From the NCBI GenBank assembly GCA_016195205.1, contig JACQAB010000041.1, forward strand, positions 1-11,559: DNA of 11,559 bases, in the 5' to 3' direction. This stretch comes from Pseudomonadota bacterium (GTDB lineage Bacteria; Pseudomonadota; Alphaproteobacteria; UBA9219; RGZA01). The notes beneath the pieces were generated by a model. That model saw only the letters and a program-made list of their open reading frames with translations. It did no database searches and was not told the origin of the DNA. Every line of letters begins with the position of its first letter. Positions within the stretch are counted from its first letter, which is position 1. Positions 5,334-11,559 of the stretch are shown here, in pieces. A program made the translations under genes and the position numbers.

Positions 5334-6448
5334 TGCCGATTGCCCGTTCCGACCGATCTGTTCTTGGCCGCTGGTGGTGGACGGTGGATCGCTGGACACT
5401 GGGCGGCATCGCCCTGTTACTGATTTTTGGCGTGTTCCTTATCCAGGCCGCCAGCCCGGCCGGCGCGGCGCATCTGGGTCAAAGCGGTTTTTATTTTGTG
5501 GAACGGCATTTGCTAGAGCTGTTCATCGGCATTCTGATCATGGTGGGGTTGTCGCTGCTTAACCCCGGGCAAATCCGTTTCGTTGCGCTTCTGCTGTTCG
5601 TCACGGCTTTTATTTTAGTCGTGGCTACGCTTTATATCGGCGCGGAAGTGAAAGGCGCGCGGCGCTGGCTGCATCTGCCGGGGCTTTCTATACAACCCTC
5701 CGAATTTCTTAAGCCCGCCTTTATCGTTCTTTGCGCGCGGCTGTTTTCGCGCGACCTTGAAACGCCTCATTTTCCGGGCCGCTGGTTGGCGGCAGGGCTT
5801 TATGTGATCACCGCCATCGTGCTGCTGCTGCAGCCCGACATGGGCATGACGGTGCTGATCTCCGCGGTGTTTCTGGCGCAACTTCTGCTTTCCGGCGCGC
5901 CGCTGAAGCTGATTGGCGGACTGGTAACGCTGGGCGCGGGCGGAATTGGTTTGGGTTATCTGTTGTTGCCGCACGTGGCCAGCCGTATCAATCGCTTTTT
6001 AAATCCCGACAGCGGTGACACGTACCAGATCTCGCGCTCGCTTGAGGCGTTCCGTAACGGCGGCTGGCTGGGTGTGGGCCCCGGTGAAGGACAAGTAAAA
6101 ATGTCGCTGCCCGATGCACATACCGATTTCATTTTTCCCGTGGCAGGTGAAGAATTCGGTCTAATTGCTTGTTTAGTCATCGTGGCGGTGTTCGCCTTTA
6201 TCGTGCTGCGCGGCTTCTGGCGCCTGGGCAAGGAGACGAATTTCTTTGCCTTCCTGGCGGTGGCGGGGCTGCTGGTGGAATTCGGCCTGCAGGCCATTAT
6301 TAATATGGGATCGGCGCTTCATTTATTGCCCACCAAGGGCATGACGTTGCCGTTTATTTCTTATGGCGGTTCATCCCTGCTTTCGCTTTCCATCGCGGCG
6401 GGTATGCTGCTGGCCTTGACGCGTAAACATGCGGGACCGGATCGATGA
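5333..6448 (+). CDS. ftsW: Septal peptidoglycan glycosyltransferase FtsW (SEDS family)
   Basis: FtsW is a polytopic inner-membrane protein of the divisome that polymerises lipid II together with the transpeptidase FtsI; ftsI usually lies upstream in this cluster, outside the window. The 371 residues are of normal length. Visible signatures are KGARRWL (108-113), IQPSEFLKPAF (120-130) and LLQPDMG (165-171). GEGQVKMSLPDAHTDFIF (251-268) contains Asp265, equivalent to the proposed catalytic aspartate of SEDS enzymes. LPTKGMTLPFISYGGSS (332-348) closes the pattern. There are about ten hydrophobic segments, with a basic, tryptophan-rich cytoplasmic N terminus. The start codon shares its A with the murD stop, and AAAGGG (5320-5325) seven bases ahead supports it. 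RodA is a paralogue, but the murD-murG context and motifs favour FtsW. Confidence 0.96.
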   Translation: MPIARSDRSVLGRWWWTVDRWTLGGIALLLIFGVFLIQAASPAGAAHLGQSGFYFVERHLLELFIGILIMVGLSLLNPGQIRFVALLLFVTAFILVVATLYIGAEVKGARRWLHLPGLSIQPSEFLKPAFIVLCARLFSRDLETPHFPGRWLAAGLYVITAIVLLLQPDMGMTVLISAVFLAQLLLSGAPLKLIGGLVTLGAGGIGLGYLLLPHVASRINRFLNPDSGDTYQISRSLEAFRNGGWLGVGPGEGQVKMSLPDAHTDFIFPVAGEEFGLIACLVIVAVFAFIVLRGFWRLGKETNFFAFLAVAGLLVEFGLQAIINMGSALHLLPTKGMTLPFISYGGSSLLSLSIAAGMLLALTRKHAGPDR

Positions 6449-7599
6449 GTAACTCTCCTCTTATCATTCTTGCGGCGGGCGGCACGGGCGGGCATATTTT
6501 TCCCTCGGAAGCCCTGGCACGTGAGTTGATTGCGCGCAATTATCAGGTGCGCCTGGTGACGGATCCGCGCGGCGGAAAGTTTGGTGATGATCTGAAGGAT
6601 GTGGCGGTCACGCGCATCCGCGCCGCCAGCCTGGGCGGATCGCTCCTCAGCAAAACGCGCGGCGCGCTGGAAATGGCGATGGGCACGCTGCAGGCTTTCT
6701 TCCTTCTGCGCCGGTTGAAACCCGCGCTGGTGGTTGGATTTGGCGGTTATCCTTCCGTGCCCACGGTGTTTGCCGCCTCGCGGCTTAACATTCCAGTGAT
6801 GCTGCATGAACAAAACGCGGTGCTGGGCCGTGCCAATAAGGTGATGGCGCCGCTGGCGCGTTTGATTGCCACATCCTTTCCGCATGTTTCACGGCTGGAG
6901 GGCGCGGCGGCGGCCAAGGCCTCGCTTACTGGTAATCCCGTGCGTCCGGCCATTTGCGCTTTGCATGACAAGCCCTACCCGTTTTCAAGCGAGGCTAATC
7001 CTTTGCGCCTGCTGGTGATGGGCGGCAGCCTTGGCGCGCAGGTTTTTGCCGATGTGGTTCCCAAGGCCGTGGCGCTGCTGCCTGAAGTTTTGCGCAAGCG
7101 CCTGATGATCAGCCAGCAATGCCGCAAGGAAGATATGGCGCCCGCACGCATGGCTTATGACGCCCTGGGCCTGCGCGTAGAAATGGCTCCCTTCTTCCAC
7201 GATATCCCCGAACGACTGGCGCAATGCCATTTGGCGATCTGCCGTTCCGGCGCCTCGACCGTGGCGGAACTATGCATGGCCGGACGCCCGGCCGTTCTGG
7301 TGCCCTACCCCTATGCCATTGCCGATGAACAGAAAGCCAACGCCCAAACCATGGCCGAGGCGGGCGCCGGCTGGTTGATCCCGCAAGCGGCTTTCACGCC
7401 CGAGGCGCTGGCGGTAAGGCTGGAATCCTTAATCGTGATTCCCGGCGCGCTGGCCAAGGCGGCTGAAGCCGCTAAAGGCCTTGCACGCCTTAATGCCGCG
7501 GGGCGGCTGGCCGATCTTGCCGTGAGCCTGATTGATCTTTCCGCCGATCACGGCGACAATGGCGACAGTCCGGAAAATTCGAATCGTAAGGCCGCATAA
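6445..7599 (+). CDS. murG: UDP-GlcNAc--lipid I GlcNAc transferase MurG
   Basis: MurG is a peripheral inner-membrane GT-B glycosyltransferase of family GT28 that converts lipid I to lipid II on the cytoplasmic face. The 384 residues begin at an ATGA overlap with ftsW. GGTGGH (12-17) is the N-terminal glycine-rich loop. GFGGYPS (98-104) and HEQNAVLGRANK (121-132) belong to the acceptor domain. GNPVR (163-167) leads into the C-terminal domain, with GGSLGAQ (193-199), the UDP-GlcNAc-binding stretch CRSGASTVAE (266-275) and PYPYAIADEQKANA (287-300). All key motifs are intact. The tail after about residue 365 is polar and variable. murC follows after one base. Confidence 0.97.
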   Translation: MSNSPLIILAAGGTGGHIFPSEALARELIARNYQVRLVTDPRGGKFGDDLKDVAVTRIRAASLGGSLLSKTRGALEMAMGTLQAFFLLRRLKPALVVGFGGYPSVPTVFAASRLNIPVMLHEQNAVLGRANKVMAPLARLIATSFPHVSRLEGAAAAKASLTGNPVRPAICALHDKPYPFSSEANPLRLLVMGGSLGAQVFADVVPKAVALLPEVLRKRLMISQQCRKEDMAPARMAYDALGLRVEMAPFFHDIPERLAQCHLAICRSGASTVAELCMAGRPAVLVPYPYAIADEQKANAQTMAEAGAGWLIPQAAFTPEALAVRLESLIVIPGALAKAAEAAKGLARLNAAGRLADLAVSLIDLSADHGDNGDSPENSNRKAA

Positions 7600-7600
7600 G

Positions 7601-9073
7601 ATGAGTAAAAACGTTACCCCCCTGCACCAGAAAACACGTATTCCGCTGGCCATCGGGCCCATCCATTTCGTGGGCATCGGCGGCATTGGCATGAGCGGCA
7701 TCGCTGAAATCCTGCATCATCTGGGTTATAAGGTGCAGGGTTCCGACGCGGCGGAAGGGTACAACGTCAAACGCCTGCGCGAACGCGGCATTCCGGTTTT
7801 CGTCGGCCATGACGCCAGGCATTTGGGCGAAGCCCAGGTGGTGGTGGTTTCATCCGCCATCAAGAAAGATAATCCTGAACTGCTGGCGGCACGCGCCGCC
7901 ATGCTGCCCGTGGTGCGCCGCGCCGAAATGCTGGGCGAGTTGATGCGTTTGAAATTCGGTATCGCTATTGGCGGCACGCATGGCAAAACCACCACGACCT
8001 CGATGATCGGCGCACTTTTAGAAAAAGCGGGCCTGGACCCCACCGTGATCAACGGCGGCATCATCAACGCTTATGGCACTAACGCGCGCCTGGGCGAAGG
8101 CGAATGGATGGTGGTGGAATCCGATGAATCCGATGGGTCTTTCCAGAAACTTCCCGCCACCATCGCTATTGTCACCAACATGGACCCCGAGCATATGGAA
8201 TATTACGGCGATTTCGCCGCAGTGCGTAAGGCTTACGACACTTTTGTCACCAACATTCCTTTCTACGGCTTTGCCGTGCTGTGCCTGGACCATGCCGAAG
8301 TGCAGGCCATGATCCCGCGTGTGGCCGACCGCCGCGTGGTGACGTATGGATTTAACGCGCAGGCCGACGTGCGTGCCGTGAATGTGGAGACCGGCCCGCA
8401 TGGCGCGCGCTTTGACGCCATTTTCACCGACCGCAAGACCGGCAAAACCGAAACACTGAAAGAATTGCTGCTGCCCATGTATGGCAAGCATAACGTGCAA
8501 AACGCGCTGGCCGCGCTGGCCGTGGGGCACGAACTGGATGTCAGCTTCGTGACCATGCGCGAAATGCTGGCCGGCTTCCAGGGCGTGAAGCGCCGCTTTA
8601 CCCGCACCGGCGAAGTGCGCGGCATCACCGTGATCGACGATTACGGGCATCATCCGGTGGAAATTGCGGCAGTGCTGTCGGCGGCGCGCAGCGCGCGCGG
8701 CGACAAGGGCCGCACGCTGGCCGTGGTTCAGCCGCACCGCTACACGCGGCTTTCCAGCCTGTTCGAAGAATTCTGCACCTGCATGAACGAGGCCGACGCC
8801 GTGATTGTGGCCGATGTTTACCCAGCGGGTGAAACGCCCATTCCCGGCATTACCAAGGAAGCTTTGGCCGAAGGCCTGCGCACCCATGGCCACCGCGAGG
8901 TGCATTTGCTTTCCTCGCCCGAACAGCTAGCGCCACTGGTGGCTTCCATGGCCCGCGAGGGCGACATGGTGGTGTGCCTTGGCGCGGGCAGCATCAGCAC
9001 CTGGGCGCATGCCCTGCCCGCTGGCCTTGAAAAGATTTTTGATAAGCCGGAATCCCAGAAAGCCGCTTCGTAA
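7601..9073 (+). CDS. murC: UDP-N-acetylmuramate--L-alanine ligase MurC
   Basis: MurC attaches L-alanine, the first stem residue, to UDP-MurNAc in the cytoplasm. The 490 residues begin one base after the murG stop, and TAAGG (7587-7591) inside murG serves as Shine-Dalgarno. An in-frame ATG at 7532 lies within murG and is disfavoured because the family begins shortly before HFVGIGGIGMSG (22-33), which is present here. The P-loop is GGTHGKTTTT (124-133). ESDESD (173-178), NMDPEH (193-198), IDDYGHHP (345-352) and QPHRYTR (377-383) follow. DVYPAGETP in the C-terminal domain is also typical. The length and motif order are ordinary for alphaproteobacteria. Confidence 0.97.
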   Translation: MSKNVTPLHQKTRIPLAIGPIHFVGIGGIGMSGIAEILHHLGYKVQGSDAAEGYNVKRLRERGIPVFVGHDARHLGEAQVVVVSSAIKKDNPELLAARAAMLPVVRRAEMLGELMRLKFGIAIGGTHGKTTTTSMIGALLEKAGLDPTVINGGIINAYGTNARLGEGEWMVVESDESDGSFQKLPATIAIVTNMDPEHMEYYGDFAAVRKAYDTFVTNIPFYGFAVLCLDHAEVQAMIPRVADRRVVTYGFNAQADVRAVNVETGPHGARFDAIFTDRKTGKTETLKELLLPMYGKHNVQNALAALAVGHELDVSFVTMREMLAGFQGVKRRFTRTGEVRGITVIDDYGHHPVEIAAVLSAARSARGDKGRTLAVVQPHRYTRLSSLFEEFCTCMNEADAVIVADVYPAGETPIPGITKEALAEGLRTHGHREVHLLSSPEQLAPLVASMAREGDMVVCLGAGSISTWAHALPAGLEKIFDKPESQKAAS

Positions 9074-9074
9074 C

Positions 9075-9079
9075 AGGGG
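9075..9079 (+). promoter_or_regulatory. Ribosome binding site of murB
   Basis: AGGGG lies in the 12-base gap between murC and murB, six bases before ATG 9086, and supports that start. Confidence 0.5.
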
Positions 9080-9085
9080 CTAACC

Positions 9086-9994
9086 ATGAACGCTCCCGCC
9101 CCCCTTCTTCCCCGCCTGCCGGCCGTGCGCGGCGAAATAAAAGCCGACGTCCCCTTGAAAGACACCACCTGGTTCAAGGTGGGCGGTGCGGCCGAAGTTC
9201 TTTTTCAGCCTGCCGATGCCGACGACCTGGCGCAGTTTTTCCGCAGGCTTCCTGCTGAAATTCCGGCCACCATTCTTGGGCTGGGTTCGAATGTGATCGT
9301 GCGCGATGGTGGGATCGAAGGTGTCGTGGTCCGCCTGGGCCCGCTTTTCCGCAGCATCAAGGTGGAAGAAGAGATTATCACCGTCGGCGCCGCCACGGTG
9401 GACAGCCAGGTGGCGCGCCAGGCCATGACCAACGGCCTCGCGGGGCTTGAATTTTTAAGCGGCATTCCCGGCAGCATCGGCGGCGGGCTGCGCATGAATG
9501 CCGGAGCTTACGGATCGGAATTCAAGGATGTGGTGATCGACGCCCTCGTCGTGGAACGCCTCGGCAAGGTTCGCACCATCACCAATGCCGAGTTGGGTTT
9601 TGCCTATCGTCATTGCGGCGTTCCGGACGACTGGGTTTTCCTCAGCGCGCGGCTGAAAGGCAAAATAGGCGATAAAGCTGAAATCACCGCCAAAATGCAG
9701 GAAATCAGCAAGGCGCGCACGGCGACGCAGCCGGTGAACACCTATACCGGCGGTTCCACCTTCGCTAATCCCGACGGCAAGAAGGCCTGGGAATTAATCG
9801 AGGCCGCCGGATGCCGCGGATTGAAACAGGGCGCGGCCGAAGTTTCGGAACAGCATTGCAACTTCCTTATCAACACCGGCAAGGCCACCGCCGCCGATCT
9901 TGAAACGCTGGGTGAAACTGTGCGCAGCAAAGTGAAGGAAAAAGCAGGCGTCGATTTGCAATGGGAAATCCGCCGTTACGGAAAACCGGCATGA
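9086..9994 (+). CDS. murB: UDP-N-acetylenolpyruvoylglucosamine reductase MurB
   Basis: This cytoplasmic flavoenzyme uses NADPH and FAD to reduce UDP-GlcNAc-enolpyruvate to UDP-MurNAc, the substrate of MurC encoded just upstream. The 302 residues place it with the shorter type II MurB enzymes common in alphaproteobacteria. TTWFKVGG (27-34), LGLGSNVIVRDGG (64-76) and GLEFLSGIPGSIGGGLRMNAGAYG (120-143) form the FAD-binding region. Tyr174-Arg175 in YRHCG corresponds to the conserved substrate-binding arginine. TGGSTFANP (221-229) contains the predicted proton-donor Ser224. SEQHCNFLINTG (254-265) and Glu294 close the active site. The stop overlaps the ddl start as ATGA. Confidence 0.97.
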   Translation: MNAPAPLLPRLPAVRGEIKADVPLKDTTWFKVGGAAEVLFQPADADDLAQFFRRLPAEIPATILGLGSNVIVRDGGIEGVVVRLGPLFRSIKVEEEIITVGAATVDSQVARQAMTNGLAGLEFLSGIPGSIGGGLRMNAGAYGSEFKDVVIDALVVERLGKVRTITNAELGFAYRHCGVPDDWVFLSARLKGKIGDKAEITAKMQEISKARTATQPVNTYTGGSTFANPDGKKAWELIEAAGCRGLKQGAAEVSEQHCNFLINTGKATAADLETLGETVRSKVKEKAGVDLQWEIRRYGKPA

Positions 9995-10932
9995 AGCCCA
10001 AGCCTTTAAAAATTGCCGTGCTGATGGGGGGCTGGTCGGCTGAGCGTGAAGTATCGCTTACCTCCGGCACCGGCATCGTGAAGGCGCTGCAGGAATTGGG
10101 GCACCAAGTCACCGCAGTGGATGTTCAGCGCGATATCGAAGGCCTCACGCGCGCCATTCTGCACCGCGCTGAAGGCCGGCCTGATGTGATTTTTAATGCC
10201 CTGCATGGGCGTTATGGCGAAGATGGCTGCATTCAGGGCGTGCTGGAATTCCTGGGCATTCCCTATACGCATTCAGGGGTTCTGTCGTCGGCGCTGTGCA
10301 TGGACAAGCCCAGCGCGAAAGTTCTTGTCGCGGCGGCGGGCGTGCGTTGCGCTGAAGGCCGCGTGATGTCGCGCGAAGAGCTGATTGCAAAAGGCCTGCC
10401 CTTCCCCGCGCCGCTGGTGATCAAGCCGGTGAACGAGGGTTCCAGCGTGGGCGTGCGCATCGTGCATAAGGGCGAGAATTACAATATTATCGAAGAAGCC
10501 TGGGTCTATGGTCCCCACGTGCTGGTGGAGCGATATATTCCCGGGCGCGAGCTTACCGTGAGTTTGCTGGGCGGCAAGGCACTGACCGTCACCGAAATCA
10601 AACCCACCACCGAATTTTATAACTACACCACCAAATACACCGCGGGCTTTGCCACGCACGATTGCCCGGCCAAGCTTCCGAAGCCGGTGATGGATGAATG
10701 CCTGCGCATGGCGGAAATAGCCTTTCAGGCGCTGGGCTGTAACGGCGCGGGGCGCATTGATATCCGCTATGACGACGGCCAGAAAGGCACCGAAGGCCTT
10801 TATTTCCTTGAAATGAACACCCAGCCGGGCTTCACCTCGCTTTCCCTGCTTCCCGAACAGGCCGCCGCGCTGGGCATGAGTTATGCCGAGCTGTGCCAGT
10901 GGATTGTGGAACACCCTGTATGTCCCGGATAA
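9991..10932 (+). CDS. ddl: D-alanine--D-alanine ligase
   Basis: This ATP-grasp enzyme joins two D-alanines in the cytoplasm to make the dipeptide used by MurF. The 313 residues start at the ATGA overlap with murB; ATG 9961 lies ten codons upstream inside murB and is less likely. MGGWSAEREVSLTSG (12-26) is the N-terminal signature. HGRYGEDG (72-79), VIKPVNEGSSVGV (143-155) and VERYIPGRELTV (179-190) form the ATP-grasp core. FYNYTTKYTAG (209-219) is the loop expected in D-Ala-D-Ala rather than VanA-type depsipeptide ligases. RIDIRY (255-260) and EMNTQPGFTSLSLLPEQ (274-290) hold the metal ligands Glu274 and Asn276; Phe281 replaces the more usual Met. Its position between murB and ftsQ is the standard DdlB location. 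Confidence 0.96.
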   Translation: MKPKPLKIAVLMGGWSAEREVSLTSGTGIVKALQELGHQVTAVDVQRDIEGLTRAILHRAEGRPDVIFNALHGRYGEDGCIQGVLEFLGIPYTHSGVLSSALCMDKPSAKVLVAAAGVRCAEGRVMSREELIAKGLPFPAPLVIKPVNEGSSVGVRIVHKGENYNIIEEAWVYGPHVLVERYIPGRELTVSLLGGKALTVTEIKPTTEFYNYTTKYTAGFATHDCPAKLPKPVMDECLRMAEIAFQALGCNGAGRIDIRYDDGQKGTEGLYFLEMNTQPGFTSLSLLPEQAAALGMSYAELCQWIVEHPVCPG

Positions 10933-11559
10933 AAAAACGCCGCATCATCATCCGTCCGCGCCCGCGGCAAGAGCCGGGCAGCGGTGGCTTGGCCGCGGCC
11001 CTGCGGCGCATGATATTGCCAGTGATGTTTTTTGCCGCGGCGGGAATTTTTGGCGGCAGCCTGTGGCTGTGGCGTGTGGGCTGGTTCGAGGCGCAATACC
11101 AGAAAACCATCACCGCCCTGTTTGACGTTACCAGCCACGCCGGATTTTCGGTGGAAGAAATCCTGGTGGAAGGCCGCAACCAAACCGATCGCGACAACAT
11201 TCTTTCCGTGCTGGGGGTAAAAAAAGGCTCGCCCATTCTGGCGTTTGATCCGCATCAGGCGTTGCAGCGCCTGACTTCCATCTCCTGGGTAAAAAGCGGC
11301 ACGGTGGAACGGCGCCTGCCTTCCACGCTGTATATAAAGCTGAACGAACGTCTGCCCATCGCGCTGTGGCAGAACAACCGGCGCTTCTACCTGATCGATG
11401 CCGAGGGCCACATGCTGCGCGAGGCGGCTTTGAGTGAAAACCTTGGCCTGCCCTTGGTGGTGGGCGCGGGCGCGCAAAGCGCCGCGGCGGATCTGCTGGC
11501 CCAGCTTAACGCGCAACCCACCATTTTTTCGCGCACGCGCGCCGCGGTGCGCGTGGGCA
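10920..11559 (+). CDS. ftsQ: Cell division protein FtsQ, 3' partial
   Basis: FtsQ is a single-pass inner-membrane scaffold of the divisome that binds FtsB and FtsL and links early and late division proteins. The frame begins at ATG 10920, overlapping the end of ddl by 13 bases, and stays open to the window edge (213 residues). The N terminus is strongly basic (M-S-R-I-K-K-R-R, then R-P-R-P-R) and cytoplasmic. One hydrophobic segment spans about 31-51. A POTRA domain follows at about 75-145: FSVEEILVEGR, then NILSVLGVKKGSPILAFD, then SISWVKSGTVERRLPSTLYI. ERLPIALWQNN and YLIDAEGHML begin the beta domain, also typical of FtsQ. The cut removes the remaining C-terminal part. No other open frame in this stretch is a better candidate. 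Confidence 0.95.
   Translation, partial: MSRIKKRRIIIRPRPRQEPGSGGLAAALRRMILPVMFFAAAGIFGGSLWLWRVGWFEAQYQKTITALFDVTSHAGFSVEEILVEGRNQTDRDNILSVLGVKKGSPILAFDPHQALQRLTSISWVKSGTVERRLPSTLYIKLNERLPIALWQNNRRFYLIDAEGHMLREAALSENLGLPLVVGAGAQSAAADLLAQLNAQPTIFSRTRAAVRVG

Noticed and set aside
7532..7600. An extended MurC starting inside murG.
   Set aside because: The added 23 residues are murG-overlapping and unlike MurC. ATG 7601 with an upstream TAAGG gives a normal N terminus.
8018..8905. A 295-codon open frame on the minus strand opposite murC, and similar long antisense frames such as 2590-3372.
   Set aside because: They lie wholly opposite well-supported genes. Their translations are rich in His, Gln, Ala and Gly with no recognisable domain, which is typical of antisense frames in GC-rich coding DNA.

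Overview
The window lies inside a division and cell wall (dcw) gene cluster, all on the + strand. The order is murE (5' end cut by the window edge), murF, mraY, murD, ftsW, murG, murC, murB, ddl and ftsQ (3' end cut). This order, with murB and ddl directly before ftsQ, and the MurE signature TGTSGKTS followed by FTRQIW, point to an alphaproteobacterium. MurE carries the DNPR motif of the meso-diaminopimelate-adding enzyme, so the wall should be Gram-negative-type DAP peptidoglycan. I cannot name a genus.

The genes cover the cytoplasmic and inner-membrane route to lipid II. MurB reduces UDP-GlcNAc-enolpyruvate to UDP-MurNAc. MurC, MurD and MurE add L-Ala, D-Glu and meso-DAP. Ddl makes D-Ala-D-Ala and MurF attaches it. 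MraY moves the product onto undecaprenyl phosphate and MurG adds GlcNAc. FtsW polymerises lipid II at the septum and FtsQ is a divisome scaffold. Packing is extremely tight: mraY/murD, ftsW/murG and murB/ddl share ATGA overlaps, murD/ftsW share one base, ddl/ftsQ overlap by 13 bases, and the other gaps are 1 to 12 bases. This indicates one co-transcribed, translationally coupled operon. I see no RNA gene, CRISPR array or complete insertion sequence.

The exception is the 258-base gap between murE and murF. It holds a 271-bp element (1152-1422) bounded by perfect 18-bp terminal inverted repeats that extend imperfectly to about 33 bp. Inside are two further long inverted-repeat arms. The right terminal repeat contains the present murF start codon and its first five codons. 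Removing exactly 1152-1422 in silico joins ATGATG to AAAGCTTTATGG. That restores a Shine-Dalgarno-led, murE-overlapping murF start (M-M-K-A-L-W-T-S) in the correct frame, like the other junctions in the cluster. The element therefore looks like a MITE-like or palindromic insertion that landed just after the original murF start, stranded it, and supplied a replacement start. A 90-codon reading frame now runs from the stranded start through the whole element and ends 8 bases beyond the new murF ATG, which could preserve translational coupling. This is the most notable observation in the window.
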